Translations under genes and position numbers: made by a program | Assembly: GCA_900317845.1 (NCBI GenBank) | Contig: ONII01000010.1 | Coordinates: 19,434 to 83,433 of the forward strand | Direction: 5' to 3' | DNA: 64,000 nt | From: an uncultured Bacteroidales bacterium | GTDB taxonomy: Bacteria; Bacteroidota; Bacteroidia; Bacteroidales; UBA932 | In this document: one piece after another, positions 1 to 8,448 of the stretch | Layout: the number at the start of each line of letters is the position of its first letter | How positions within the stretch are numbered: position 1 is the first letter of the stretch | The notes under the pieces: generated by a model | Databases searched by the model: none | What the model saw: the letters and a program-made list of their open reading frames with translations, nothing else | What the model was told of the DNA's origin: nothing

Positions 1-833
1 CTTTGTTTGAGGGTTACGTCCGGGAAGTAGTGGTTCCAGTGAACCGCGCCCATGGCATTGAACCACTTGGCGTTGAACTCCTGGATGAAACCGCTGGGAG
101 CGGAAAGATTGTCCAGCGAACCAAAGGCGTCCACCCAGATACGATCCCTGGGGGTAGGCTTCCACAACCAGGTGACATTGGCATCCGTAAATCCGTAATG
201 GAGCGGATAGTCCTGAAACTTGAGCCAACGCCCGTAAAGCAGGTTCACATACGTCCGGCGGGCACTCACGGTGAGGGTGGAACGGGAACCGGTGGGAATC
301 ATCAGCGTCCCCTGTGCGTTCAGCAGCCCCACAGACACATCGCCCCGCACGCGCCGGGTCAGGGTGTCCTGGATTTCCATGTCAATGACACCGCCGATGC
401 GCGCCTCTTTCCCGGCCGATGTCGCATAGCGCATCCCGGAGAAGTGCGACGTGTTGAACACGGAGAACAAGCCCAGCAGATGCGTCACCCCGTAAATAGG
501 GACGCCGTGCTGGGAAATGAGCGTGTGGGCATGGTCGCTCCCCTGCATGTACAGGCCGCCCTCCAGCTCCGTGTTCAGTGACACAATGGGAAGCAGGCGC
601 ACAAAACGGATGGGGTCCGCATTGCCCATGAAAGAGGGAATGGCGGCAATCTTGCTCACATTCACTTCCCCGCTCACCCCGCGGCTGTTGATGGCTACGG
701 GCTTTTGCAGCCGCTCGGTAATCACCGACTTTTCCAGCGACAACTGCGCCACCGTGTCACGCTCCTGCGCCACGGCCAGCGGGCCCAAAAGGGCCAGCAC
801 AACAGCCAGTATGCTATTCCGTAGACAGCACAT
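1..833 (-). CDS. TonB-dependent receptor, N-terminal part (cut by window edge)
   Basis: Outer-membrane TonB-dependent receptor; only the first 277 residues are inside the window and the beta-barrel lies beyond base 1. The ATG at 833 opens a hydrophobic signal peptide (about residues 1-21, ending LAVAQ). Residues about 35-160 look like a plug domain: SKIAAIPSFMGNADPIRFV, then EGGLYMQGSDHAHTL with the following PIYG, and an ARIGGVIDM strand. Later sequence is rich in aromatic beta-strand residues, as in a barrel start. No carboxypeptidase-like domain precedes the plug, so it is a short non-SusC type. It overlaps the upstream lipoprotein gene by 20 bases and is the last visible gene of the dsbD operon. 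Substrate cannot be inferred. Confidence 0.85.
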   Translation of the reverse strand, partial: MCCLRNSILAVVLALLGPLAVAQERDTVAQLSLEKSVITERLQKPVAINSRGVSGEVNVSKIAAIPSFMGNADPIRFVRLLPIVSLNTELEGGLYMQGSDHAHTLISQHGVPIYGVTHLLGLFSVFNTSHFSGMRYATSAGKEARIGGVIDMEIQDTLTRRVRGDVSVGLLNAQGTLMIPTGSRSTLTVSARRTYVNLLYGRWLKFQDYPLHYGFTDANVTWLWKPTPRDRIWVDAFGSLDNLSAPSGFIQEFNAKWFNAMGAVHWNHYFPDVTLKQ

Positions 834-1350
834 TTTTAATCAGAAAATCAACAAGGGCATCCGTAATCAGCAGGGAATTCAGCGCATAGGCCGTCCCGTC
901 CGGGAAACGGAACACCAGGCAGGCAAGCCCCGTATCCATCTCCAGTTTGGCCACCTCGCTGCCTTGGTCGTACACGCGCAGGTCCGGGGGCAGAATGGGG
1001 CCCTGGATGGCAATGCCCCCATACAGGGAGGCTTTGACCACGCCAAGACGCCAATAGTAACGCACCACCAGCATGCTCTCCCCGTGCCTTTTGAGCCGAT
1101 ACACCACGGCCGGGTGCTCCCCCAGCAGGTCCAGGCTCACGCTGCTGTTGTCCCAGACGAACTTTTCCGGACGCTTCACCGCCGTGGAATCCAGGTCCAA
1201 CGCGGTGATAAAGGCCGAAAAAGACTCGTCCAGGTGGGCCTTGACCAGTTCCTCCTGCGTATAAGGGTGCTTGGGCACCTCTACCGGCGTCTTCTTACAA
1301 GCCACCAGCAAGGCCCCCAGACAGGCAATACACAGGCACCACTTTCTCAC
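814..1350 (-). CDS. Small lipoprotein of unknown function
   Basis: Predicted 178-residue lipoprotein. The N-terminus MRKWCLCIACLGALLVACKK is a type II signal peptide with lipobox LVAC (Cys18). The rest has alternating hydrophobic strands and no motif I recognise. The start is GTG at 1350, overlapping the stop of the LolA-like gene by four bases (GTGA), and its 3' end overlaps the TonB receptor start by 20 bases. Translational coupling with both neighbours suggests a shared envelope role, possibly as the surface or periplasmic partner of the receptor; that is inference. Confidence 0.75.
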   Translation of the reverse strand: MRKWCLCIACLGALLVACKKTPVEVPKHPYTQEELVKAHLDESFSAFITALDLDSTAVKRPEKFVWDNSSVSLDLLGEHPAVVYRLKRHGESMLVVRYYWRLGVVKASLYGGIAIQGPILPPDLRVYDQGSEVAKLEMDTGLACLVFRFPDGTAYALNSLLITDALVDFLIKNVLSTE

Positions 1351-1964
1351 TTGCGAATAATCTTGACACCGGGGAACTTGGACGGATCGCAGGTGACATC
1401 GGCCTCGGTAACGCCAAAACTGATTTCACGCATGGTCATGGTCATGCCGGAGACGGACGCTTTGAGGCTCAGCGGATAATAATTCTTCTTGGAAATAACC
1501 AGGTCGATGGTTTTGGGATCGTCCTTCTCCTTGTTGCTCTTGGACTTTTTGCACAGGAAGTACCAGGCATCGGCCGTTTCCTTTTTCAGGGTGACGTCGT
1601 AGCCGTCGGTGATGCCGCTGAACATCTCCGTGTCGCCGGCCTCGGAGGCATCGCCCTTGGACTTCTCGATGGTAAGGGTGTTGTCCTTGGAGATGTAGGT
1701 CCAGTCCTTTTCCCCGTCGCTCCAGGTGATTATCTGAACCCCCATCATCTTCATTTCCACGCGGGTCTTGCCCCCCAGCATGTAGCTTTTGCTGGTGGTG
1801 GTGCCCACGATGAGGAGTTTGAGGTCCACCGTCATGATGACCCCCTCTTTCTCGTGCGCGTTCATGGTTGCTTCCATACGGTCCACAATCTCCTTAGGAG
1901 TCTGCGCAACGGCAGCCAAAACGGCAGCCAAAACGGCCATAAAGGCAAGTACTAACTTCTTCAT
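1347..1964 (-). CDS. LolA-like periplasmic lipoprotein carrier family protein
   Basis: Periplasmic protein of 205 residues resembling the outer-membrane lipoprotein carrier LolA fold. It has a signal peptide (MKKLVLAFMAVLAAVLAAVA, cleaved before QTPKE), an amphipathic N-terminal helix starting PKEIVDRM, then strands such as MTVDLKLLIVGTT, TRVEMKMMGVQIITW and DLVISKKNYYPLSLKASVSG in the usual order of the half-barrel. ATG at 1964 overlaps the stop of the cyuA-like gene (ATGA); an alternative ATG lies two codons upstream at 1970. Bacteroidota encode several LolA paralogues, so a role as the housekeeping LolA is not certain; the operon context (dsbD, receptor, lipoprotein) suggests envelope maintenance. 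Confidence 0.75.
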   Translation of the reverse strand: MKKLVLAFMAVLAAVLAAVAQTPKEIVDRMEATMNAHEKEGVIMTVDLKLLIVGTTTSKSYMLGGKTRVEMKMMGVQIITWSDGEKDWTYISKDNTLTIEKSKGDASEAGDTEMFSGITDGYDVTLKKETADAWYFLCKKSKSNKEKDDPKTIDLVISKKNYYPLSLKASVSGMTMTMREISFGVTEADVTCDPSKFPGVKIIRK

Positions 1965-3292
1965 TTGCATAACATTATATCCAGGATCATCCGGTCCGTG
2001 GCCTTCATGCCGGCGCTGCCGATGGTGCCAATGTTACGGATGGTCTTTTCAACATCGTCCTCAATAATGCCGTCCGTGGAGGGGATGCAGGTGCCGCGAA
2101 GGGCCAGCACGGCCGATTGCACCGCGCAGGAGACGCCGCTGGCCACTTTCATGGCGCAGCCCACCTTGGCGCCGTCGCACACCATGCCGGTAATGTTGCC
2201 GGCCATGTTCTTGATGGCGGCGCACACCTGCTCGTAGCCGCCGCCTTCCAGGTACACGATGCCGCAGGCGCTGCCTGTCGATGCCACCACGCACCCGCAC
2301 AGGGCGCTCAGCTTACCCAGGAAGTGCTTGATGTGGATGGCCACCAGGTTGCTCAGGATGAGCGCCCGGGAGAGTTTTTCATCGTCCACCTTGTACTTAA
2401 GCGCATAGGCAATCACGGGCATGCTTACGGTGATGCCCTGGTTGCCGCTACCGCTGTTACTCATGGCAGGGAGGGTGCTGCCGGCCATACGGGCATCCGA
2501 CGCCGCGGCGGTCATGCCCATGGCGTAGCTCATGAAATCGTCCCCGAACACCTCTTTCTGGTTCTCGCGGATGGCCTTGCCCACTTGCAGGCCGTAGTTG
2601 CCGCGGAGGCCTTCCTCCGCCAGCGCCAGGTTCAGCGTGCGGTCTTTCAGGATAAAGGCAATGTCCTCGTAGGGGGCCTCCCGGGCAAAGTTCCAGATGG
2701 ATTGGACGGTGAGGTCGTAGGGAGATTCGCTTGCTTCGGCCGGCAATCCGGCGGCCGATTCCGAGCTCATGAGGATTTTATCCGCGAAGCTGGTTTCCAC
2801 AATGCGGTCGTGGTCGTCCTCGATGACTGCGTAGGCGTGCGGGTCCACCTCTGCGCTGGCCACCGTGTTATCGTCCACCGTAACCGTGGCTTTTACGTAG
2901 AGCAAATGCTCCGTGTCGGCCACGGAAATGTGCACAAAGCCTTTGGCCACCAGTTCTTTCGCGCGGGCCACCGCCTCCGGCGTAAGCCCTTTTAGCACCT
3001 CCAGCCCCAGGCTGGAATTGCCGCACACCGCACCCAGGGCGGCGGCTACAGGCAGCCCCACCATGCCGGTGCCGGGGATGCCCACGCCCATGCCGTTTTT
3101 GAGGATGTTGCCGCTAACGGCTACGTCCAGCTTGAAGTCCGCCTTCATGCGCCAGGAGCCGCAGCAAGGGCAGTTTTCGGAAATAATCTCCGCGGCCTTG
3201 GCAACCGCCAGCGCCACGGCGATGGGCTCCGTACAGCCCAGTGCGGGTTTTACCTCTTGCTTGATTAAGGCAATGATTTCTTCGTCCGTCAT
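1961..3292 (-). CDS. cyuA: L-cysteine desulfidase / UPF0597 (YhaM) family protein
   Basis: 443 residues, close to the usual length of E. coli CyuA (YhaM). The family holds iron-sulfur dependent cysteine desulfidases and is related to the alpha subunit of L-serine dehydratase. Visible hallmarks are the N-terminal EVKPALGCTEPIAVALA (Cys20), SACGIVYLEGGG, and MVCDGAKVGCAMKVASG, which carry the conserved cysteines expected to bind the cluster. The start is ATG at 3292, overlapping the dsbD stop by four bases (ATGA); the open frame continues upstream but there it is only a shadow of dsbD. Likely cytosolic, releasing sulfide, ammonia and pyruvate from cysteine. Being coupled to dsbD fits thiol/cysteine homeostasis, though the activity is inferred from family. 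Confidence 0.88.
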   Translation of the reverse strand: MTDEEIIALIKQEVKPALGCTEPIAVALAVAKAAEIISENCPCCGSWRMKADFKLDVAVSGNILKNGMGVGIPGTGMVGLPVAAALGAVCGNSSLGLEVLKGLTPEAVARAKELVAKGFVHISVADTEHLLYVKATVTVDDNTVASAEVDPHAYAVIEDDHDRIVETSFADKILMSSESAAGLPAEASESPYDLTVQSIWNFAREAPYEDIAFILKDRTLNLALAEEGLRGNYGLQVGKAIRENQKEVFGDDFMSYAMGMTAAASDARMAGSTLPAMSNSGSGNQGITVSMPVIAYALKYKVDDEKLSRALILSNLVAIHIKHFLGKLSALCGCVVASTGSACGIVYLEGGGYEQVCAAIKNMAGNITGMVCDGAKVGCAMKVASGVSCAVQSAVLALRGTCIPSTDGIIEDDVEKTIRNIGTIGSAGMKATDRMILDIMLCK

Positions 3293-5163
3293 AGTGTCAA
3301 AAAGTCCACAAATGCATCTGTATCCAGATTGTAGCCCCGCGGGCCCCGCAGAATGTTCCCATCCCCGTCCAGGAGGAAGTAGTTGGGCTGGGAGTTTACG
3401 CCAAAGCGCTCCAGCACCAGGTGGGAGTTTACGCGGCCCACATCCTTGAGCACCTTGCCTTTGTCGGTGGTAATCCACTCGCTCTCCGGCAGTTTGGTTT
3501 TATCGTCCACGTATAAGGATACAATCACATAGTCCTGTTGCAGTTTTTGCAGTACGCGAGGGTCGCTCCACACGCGGGCTTCCATTTCCCGGCAGTTCAC
3601 GCAGCCGTGGCCGGAGATGTCTACAAACACCTTTTTCCCCTGCTCCTTGGCCACGGCAAGGCCGTCTTCCAGCTTGCTGTAGCCCGTGAGGCCGTGCGGA
3701 AGGGAGACCTCCGAGCCGGGAAGATTCTTCGCTTCGCTCAGAATGACAGGGCTGGCGGGCGAGGATCCCAGCACAAAATCCTGCGTCTCCAGGGGCGGCA
3801 AGTAGCCGCTGAGGGCCTTCAAGGGCGCGCCCCACATGCCCGGCAGGAGGTACAGCACAAAGGCGAAATCGGCAATGACCAGGGCCAGCCGGCCCACGCC
3901 GATGTATTCCAGCGGGCTGTCGTGCTTGAAGCGGATTTTGCCCAGCAGGTACAGGCCCAGGAGCGCAAAGCACACAATCCAGATGGCCAGGTATACCTCC
4001 CGGTCCAGCAGGTGCCAGTGGTAGGTTTGGTCCGCCGTGCTCAGGAATTTAAGGCCCAGGGCCACCTCAACAAAGCCCAGCACCACTTTGACGCTGTTGA
4101 GCCAGCCGCCGCTCTTGGGAAGCTTTTTGAGGACCGACGGGAAGAAGGCCAGGAGGGCAAACGGCAGGGAAAAGGCAATGCTGAAGGCCAGCATGGTGAC
4201 CATCGGGGTCCAGAATTCCCCCTGGGTGCTCTTGATAAGGACCGTACCCACAATGGGACCGGTGCAGCTGAAGCTCACCAGCACCAGCGTCAGCGCCAGG
4301 AAAAACACGCCCAGCAGGCCTCCTTTGTCACTCTTGGCATCTGCCTGGGTGGTCCAGCTGGACGGTAAGGTAATCTCAAACGCACCAAAGAACGACGCCG
4401 CAAACAGCATGAAAATCACAAAGAACAGGATGTTGGGGAGCCAGTGCGTACTGAGCCAGTTAAAGATATCGGCCGTCACCGTTTCACCGCCCAGAAGCCA
4501 CGTAAGGCCAATGATCAGGCAAATGGGAACGGTATAGAGCAGGACGATGAAAACGCCGTACATGAGGGCTTTGAAGCGTCCGCCTTTCTCCTGCTTGATG
4601 AAGAAGGACACCGTCATGGGTACCATGGGGAACACGCACGGGGTCAGGAGCATGAGGAAGCCCCACAGGATGGCCTCCAGGATAAGGCTCCACAGATTGC
4701 CGGTCGGGGCCGGCAATGACGCACCGGCGCCACCGTCATGCCCGGCCTGACCGGGCATCTCCACCGGCACAGAGAAACTGTACTCCTCCGGCATTTGGCA
4801 ATAATCCCCGCTACAAGCACTCCACACCACGTTTCCTTCCACTTTGAGCTTACCGGAACCGCTAAGCTGCAGCTCCTGCCGGAGCACATAGGTTCCCGTC
4901 ACTACCTCCGCCCCTTTGTACTCCGAGGGGGTATATTCCTCCACCGGCTTCCCGTCCGGGGAAACACGGTCCGTAGCGGTAACCTCCAGCTCCGTCCCCA
5001 CATGAGGGTCGCTCATGGGGTGCACGTAATAGTCTTTTCCAATCTGTCCCGTTACCACCAGCTGGTAACGGTCTCCTTCCGTATGATGGACGGCAGCCTT
5101 CCATACCACGCTGGGATTCAGCTGCAGAAGGAGCGCAACAAGGGCCGAAAATAATAGTGACAT
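3289..5163 (-). CDS. dsbD: DsbD-family thiol:disulfide interchange protein
   Basis: Inner-membrane electron shuttle moving reducing power from cytosolic thioredoxin to the periplasm (624 residues). Order: signal peptide; N-terminal periplasmic domain to about residue 130 with the redox pair in SACSGDYCQM; a CcdA/DsbD membrane domain (about 160-460, eight or nine helices, with LLTPCVFPMVP and SFSCTGPIVGT carrying the two membrane cysteines); C-terminal thioredoxin-like domain with GHGCVNCREME and cis-proline region NSQPNYF. Oddity: both inter-domain linkers coincide with genomic repeat elements. Residues about 135-156 are encoded by two palindromes of the ATGCCCGG family and residues about 472-481 (PVILSEAKNL) by the GAGCGAAGCG family. 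It heads the operon, with a consensus promoter just upstream. Confidence 0.93.
   Translation of the reverse strand: MSLLFSALVALLLQLNPSVVWKAAVHHTEGDRYQLVVTGQIGKDYYVHPMSDPHVGTELEVTATDRVSPDGKPVEEYTPSEYKGAEVVTGTYVLRQELQLSGSGKLKVEGNVVWSACSGDYCQMPEEYSFSVPVEMPGQAGHDGGAGASLPAPTGNLWSLILEAILWGFLMLLTPCVFPMVPMTVSFFIKQEKGGRFKALMYGVFIVLLYTVPICLIIGLTWLLGGETVTADIFNWLSTHWLPNILFFVIFMLFAASFFGAFEITLPSSWTTQADAKSDKGGLLGVFFLALTLVLVSFSCTGPIVGTVLIKSTQGEFWTPMVTMLAFSIAFSLPFALLAFFPSVLKKLPKSGGWLNSVKVVLGFVEVALGLKFLSTADQTYHWHLLDREVYLAIWIVCFALLGLYLLGKIRFKHDSPLEYIGVGRLALVIADFAFVLYLLPGMWGAPLKALSGYLPPLETQDFVLGSSPASPVILSEAKNLPGSEVSLPHGLTGYSKLEDGLAVAKEQGKKVFVDISGHGCVNCREMEARVWSDPRVLQKLQQDYVIVSLYVDDKTKLPESEWITTDKGKVLKDVGRVNSHLVLERFGVNSQPNYFLLDGDGNILRGPRGYNLDTDAFVDFLTL
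3723..3748. repeat. Family-II repeat (GAGCGAAGCG type) inside dsbD
   Basis: On the minus strand this reads TGTCATTCTGAGCGAAGCGA and then AGAATC, a short repeat element otherwise seen between genes (14359-14430 and 14661-14694 here). In dsbD it is read in frame and gives VILSEAKNL in the linker before the thioredoxin domain. Confidence 0.85.
4696..4758. repeat. Two family-I palindromic repeats inside dsbD
   Basis: Two adjacent palindromes: ATTGCCGG-N6-CCGGCAAT (4696-4717) and ATGCCCGG-N5-CCGGGCAT (4738-4758). The second is the same element found intergenically at 14312, 17551 and 50163; the first is a diverged copy. Both are translated in frame as the linker between the N-terminal and membrane domains of DsbD. 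Confidence 0.85.
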
Positions 5164-5182
5164 ACTCTACTAATTTAACCCT

Positions 5183-5214
5183 GCAAGTTACTACAAATCC
5201 GGATTTTTTACAAA
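5183..5214 (-). promoter_or_regulatory. Promoter of the dsbD operon
   Basis: Read on the minus strand: TTTG (5214-5211), 20-base spacer, TAACTTGC (5190-5183), close to the Bacteroidota consensus TTTG-N19/20-TAnnTTTG. It lies about 20 bases before the dsbD ATG and its -33 box overlaps the last bases of the gene upstream. Prediction from sequence only. Confidence 0.6.
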
Positions 5215-6116
5215 TCCTGCTGCCTTACCGGGTCACGCTGTGTAAAGTAGATGCCCACCATGGCTATACCCAGCCCTACCCACTGCAAGCCCGTAGCGGT
5301 CTCCTCCCCCACCAGGAAGGCCAGAACGGCGGTAACCAGCGGCACAATAGCCAGGAAAACGCTGGTTTTGGCCACCCCCAGCACCTTGATGGCATAGGCC
5401 CAGGAGGTAAAGGCCGTGGCGGAGCAAAACAGCGCCAGGGACAGCGTGGGATACAGGACCTCCCAGCTCAGGTACACGCCGGCGTCAAAGTTCCGGATGC
5501 CCTTGGTAAAGAGCAGCGGGGCAAAATACACCGCCCCCAGCAGGAACTGGTACATCACAATGACAGAGGGGGCATAATGGGCCGACAAGGACTTGGTGAA
5601 GCCTATCTGGCTCACCTCCGCCACCACAGCGATAAACAGGATGCCCACCCCCACCCAAAACAGGGGGCCGGTTTGCGAGCGGGTGAACGACACCAGCCAC
5701 AGGCCCGCCAGGGTAACGAAAACGCCCACAATATTGAGCGGACCAAACTTTTCCTTGAAAACCACCATGCCCGACACCATGGCCAGAATGGGGTTGGTGG
5801 CCACCACCAGCGAGGTAATGGTGGGAGACTGGGTGAATTCCAGGCCGTAGGTCTCCGCCACAAAGTAAATAAAGGGCATGCACAGGGCCAGGAACACGAA
5901 CTTGAACAGGTCCCGGCGGCTTTGGATGCGCATGGGAACGCCTGTTACTTTGTTCAGTATCCACAGCAGCACCCCGGCCAGGAAGGTCCTTACCGGGACA
6001 AAGAATTCTACGGGGATATCCAGCGCCAGCAAACGGTCGGCCCAGATGTAGGACATGGCCCACAAGCCCACCGTGAGCATGGCGGCCGCATACGCACGAA
6101 TCGGGAAGTTTCCCAT
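5208..6116 (-). CDS. EamA/DMT-family transporter
   Basis: Inner-membrane permease of 302 residues with about ten hydrophobic helices arranged as two EamA repeats (about 8-145 and 153-290). Typical features are the N-terminal AAMLTVGLWAMSYIWADR, the end of repeat one (GVFVTLAGLWLVS) and the end of repeat two (VGLGIAMVGIYFTQR). Substrate cannot be told from sequence; family members export metabolites or amino acids. It lies 15 bases downstream of the nitroreductase gene and is probably co-transcribed with it. Confidence 0.88.
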   Translation of the reverse strand: MGNFPIRAYAAAMLTVGLWAMSYIWADRLLALDIPVEFFVPVRTFLAGVLLWILNKVTGVPMRIQSRRDLFKFVFLALCMPFIYFVAETYGLEFTQSPTITSLVVATNPILAMVSGMVVFKEKFGPLNIVGVFVTLAGLWLVSFTRSQTGPLFWVGVGILFIAVVAEVSQIGFTKSLSAHYAPSVIVMYQFLLGAVYFAPLLFTKGIRNFDAGVYLSWEVLYPTLSLALFCSATAFTSWAYAIKVLGVAKTSVFLAIVPLVTAVLAFLVGEETATGLQWVGLGIAMVGIYFTQRDPVRQQDL

Positions 6117-6131
6117 AGTTCTTGTTACGCG

Positions 6132-6731
6132 TTAAATCTCTGAGGCGAAGGCCTCCATCTCCTGGCGTTTGTCGTGATTGGCACTGGTTTCTGTGTCGGC
6201 ATAGCCCACCGGGAACAGGCAAACTACCTCATAACCTTCCGTTTGCGGGAAATCCGCCTTGATTTTGGCAGGGTCGAAGGAGCCCACCCACACATTGCCC
6301 AGGCCCAGGGCACTGGCTTCCAGCATAACATGCGTGCCCACGATGGCGGCGTCTATTTCCGCTCCGTTTTTGCCGTCGTACTTGCGTACCCAGGCGGCCT
6401 CCGGCTTGGCACCCACCATGAACACCACCGGGGCGCCATAGGTGTAGTCCGTGGCCCCTTTCAGCTTTTCCAGGGCCTCCGGGCTTTTGACCACCCACAC
6501 GTGCACCGGCTGCTTGTTGGCGGCCGTAGGAGCCAGGCGCGCCGCTTCCAGGATGTGACTGATTTGCTGCTCTGTCAGGGGCGTGTCCTTGAATTTCCGG
6601 CAGGAATACCGTTCCTTGGCCAGGGCCTGGAACATGCTCTCTTTGGACGACAAACGCTCCGGCAGGTCCGAGAATGCGGCCCGCTTGTGGATGTTGGAAA
6701 TATCGGAAAGTTTTTTCCAGAACTTACTCAT
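6132..6731 (-). CDS. Nitroreductase family protein
   Basis: FMN-dependent NAD(P)H oxidoreductase fold, 199 residues. RYSCRKFKDTPL near residue 40 is the usual phosphate-contacting start of the family, followed by ILEAARLAPTAANKQP; IVGTHVMLEASALGLGNVWVG is the dimer-interface helix with the conserved GLG. I placed the start at the ATG at 6731 because the in-frame TTG ten codons upstream overlaps the predicted -7 promoter box. Physiological substrate (nitro compound, quinone or flavin) cannot be told. Followed closely by the EamA permease gene. Confidence 0.88.
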   Translation of the reverse strand: MSKFWKKLSDISNIHKRAAFSDLPERLSSKESMFQALAKERYSCRKFKDTPLTEQQISHILEAARLAPTAANKQPVHVWVVKSPEALEKLKGATDYTYGAPVVFMVGAKPEAAWVRKYDGKNGAEIDAAIVGTHVMLEASALGLGNVWVGSFDPAKIKADFPQTEGYEVVCLFPVGYADTETSANHDKRQEMEAFASEI

Positions 6732-6757
6732 GGTTTTCAGTATTAGTGTTTTATGCT

Positions 6758-6789
6758 GCAAGATACAATTTTTCCCTTAAAACTGCAAA
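6758..6789 (-). promoter_or_regulatory. Promoter of the nitroreductase-EamA unit
   Basis: Minus strand: TTTG (6789-6786), 20-base spacer, TATCTTGC (6765-6758). Fits the Bacteroidota -33/-7 pattern; the ATG follows 26 bases after the -7 box. The -33 box lies in the last codons region of the FAD oxidoreductase gene spacer. Confidence 0.6.
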
Positions 6790-6793
6790 TCCG

Positions 6794-8254
6794 CTAGTCG
6801 TGCGGGACAAACGTCACGTCCAGGTCCCGGCACACGTACTGGGCGGTAAGACGGGCACTCTGGGCCGACGGCGGCAGCCCGCCGGAGTACGCCGTGCGCT
6901 GGCCCGTGAAATACAGGCCCCGCTCATAACGGTACGGCGCACGATAGAGCGGCTGGAAAGGCGGCCAATCGCTCATGTAGCTACCCTCAAACGTGCCGCA
7001 GTAGCGTTCATACGTGAGCGGGGTGGCAACATCGGTAACATCGGCCTGCTCCGCAATGACGGGAATGACCCGGCCAATCGCTTTCAGGAAAGCGGCCATC
7101 ACTTCCTGTTTTTTGGCCACATAAGTGCCCTCTTCCTTGGCAGCCTTCCACCAGGGGTAGGTGCGGCCGTGCAAGAGGCAGGTAATCACGCTGCAACCTT
7201 CCGGTGCATAGCCTTTTACATCGGCATAATTATTTACGACGATGGTCTTGTACGTGCGGCCGGCGGCCTGCAGCGGCTCCGGCAGCACAATTTGCATGGA
7301 GCGGGGCCAGGCGCGTAAATCGGCCTTGACTCCTACGCCCAGGAACATGCACTGGGTGGTACGAAGGCCGCTACGCATTTTCTGCGCCCAGCTGTCCCGT
7401 ATGGGCGTTTTGAAGAGCTTGTCAATGGCCGACCGCGCGTCCATGGAGATAACAACGGCATCGGCCTGCAGGAGTTCCTCCCCTACCCGGACGCTCCAAG
7501 CCGAATCTGTGCGGAGCACCTCCTGCACCTGCGTCCTGTAGCGGATTTCACCCCCCAGCCCCTCAAAGTGGGCCGCCATGTTGCGGGCCATTTGCAGCGA
7601 ACCACCTTTGGGATAGCCGCTGTCACCCATGGTAAAGGTGCTCAGCGTATAGATAAGGGAAAGCGCATTGATGGAAGGCTCCACCACGGCCCCCAGCAGG
7701 GCCCGGATGCGGGGATTCTTAAAACGCTTGGCGTAGAAGCGGGCGCTTTGCATCACCAAAAAAGGCGTAATCAGGGCGGCTCCGCCCATTTTCACATATT
7801 CCCAGAGGGACGATGAACGCGGATATTTGCTTTTTACGCCCTTGATGTCTTTGATGGGCTGATGGAAGCCGTCGAAGCACTTCAAGTGGAGTTTCAGGAT
7901 GGCCAGGGCCAGGCGGTCCCGCCAGCCGGTGAGTTCCAGCCCGTGCAGGTCCCGGTAGAGCGGCATCTGGCCTTTTTCGTCTACCAGGGTATAGATGGGG
8001 TCCTTGAAATAGACCGGATTGTTCTCCTGCAGGGCGCCTGTCTCTACCCATATATCGTGCAGCGGAATTTCCTTTTTGGCGCCAATCAGCCAGTGGATGC
8101 CCCCTTCAAAATTGTATCCTTTGCGTTTCCAGCTGGTAGATACGCCGCCAGGAGCTGCGGCCTGCTCCAGAATCAGGGTTTGGATCCCGGAACGCTGCAG
8201 ATAATTGGCACAAGCCAGGCCGGAAATGCCGGCTCCAATCACAATTGCCTTCAT
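6794..8254 (-). CDS. FAD-dependent oxidoreductase, phytoene desaturase (CrtI)/CrtISO-like
   Basis: 486-residue flavoprotein. The N-terminal dinucleotide-binding motif VIGAGISGLACANYL is followed by EQAAAPGGVSTSWKRKGY and FEGGIHWLIG, and the C-terminus has the second FAD contact GLYFTGQRTAYSGGLPPSAQ. This combination is that of the CrtI / carotenoid isomerase / retinol saturase superfamily. Whether the substrate is a carotenoid is unknown: there is no crtB, crtE or other carotenoid gene nearby. Cytosolic or membrane-associated. Stand-alone gene with a TAACTTTG box 18 bases upstream. Confidence 0.85.
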   Translation of the reverse strand: MKAIVIGAGISGLACANYLQRSGIQTLILEQAAAPGGVSTSWKRKGYNFEGGIHWLIGAKKEIPLHDIWVETGALQENNPVYFKDPIYTLVDEKGQMPLYRDLHGLELTGWRDRLALAILKLHLKCFDGFHQPIKDIKGVKSKYPRSSSLWEYVKMGGAALITPFLVMQSARFYAKRFKNPRIRALLGAVVEPSINALSLIYTLSTFTMGDSGYPKGGSLQMARNMAAHFEGLGGEIRYRTQVQEVLRTDSAWSVRVGEELLQADAVVISMDARSAIDKLFKTPIRDSWAQKMRSGLRTTQCMFLGVGVKADLRAWPRSMQIVLPEPLQAAGRTYKTIVVNNYADVKGYAPEGCSVITCLLHGRTYPWWKAAKEEGTYVAKKQEVMAAFLKAIGRVIPVIAEQADVTDVATPLTYERYCGTFEGSYMSDWPPFQPLYRAPYRYERGLYFTGQRTAYSGGLPPSAQSARLTAQYVCRDLDVTFVPHD

Positions 8255-8271
8255 AGTCCTAAATAAGACTA

Positions 8272-8279
8272 CAAAGTTA
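8272..8279 (-). promoter_or_regulatory. -7 box of the CrtI-like gene
   Basis: Minus-strand TAACTTTG, perfect match to TAnnTTTG. The -33 region is weak (TTTC at 8304-8301, 21-base spacer). It is interleaved with the oppositely directed tRNA promoter at 8287-8318. Confidence 0.55.
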
Positions 8280-8286
8280 CTGCTTT

Positions 8287-8318
8287 TTTGCCTATTTCAT
8301 GAAAGTTTATTACCTTTG
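8287..8318 (+). promoter_or_regulatory. Promoter of the CAT-anticodon tRNA
   Basis: TTTG (8287-8290), 20-base spacer, TACCTTTG (8311-8318): exact consensus for the Bacteroidota housekeeping sigma factor. The tRNA starts 20 bases further on. Confidence 0.75.
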
Positions 8319-8338
8319 TGGTCCTGATTTTATCAGAA

Positions 8339-8411
<73 letters not shown>

Positions 8412-8412
8412 C

Positions 8413-8441
8413 AAAAAGCCGGGAGAGTTCCCGGCTTTTTT
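8413..8441 (+). terminator. Rho-independent terminator after the tRNA
   Basis: AAAAAGCCGGGA-gagt-TCCCGGCTTTTTT: 12-base stem starting two bases after the tRNA, ending in a T run. It may also serve the converging AraC-type gene, since the A run mirrors the T run. Confidence 0.9.
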
Positions 8442-8448
8442 GCTTTTT

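Noticed and set aside
3293-3478. 62-codon N-terminal extension of the cysteine desulfidase-like gene
   Set aside because: It is the out-of-frame shadow of the dsbD thioredoxin domain; the ATGA overlap at 3292-3289 and family length favour the downstream start.
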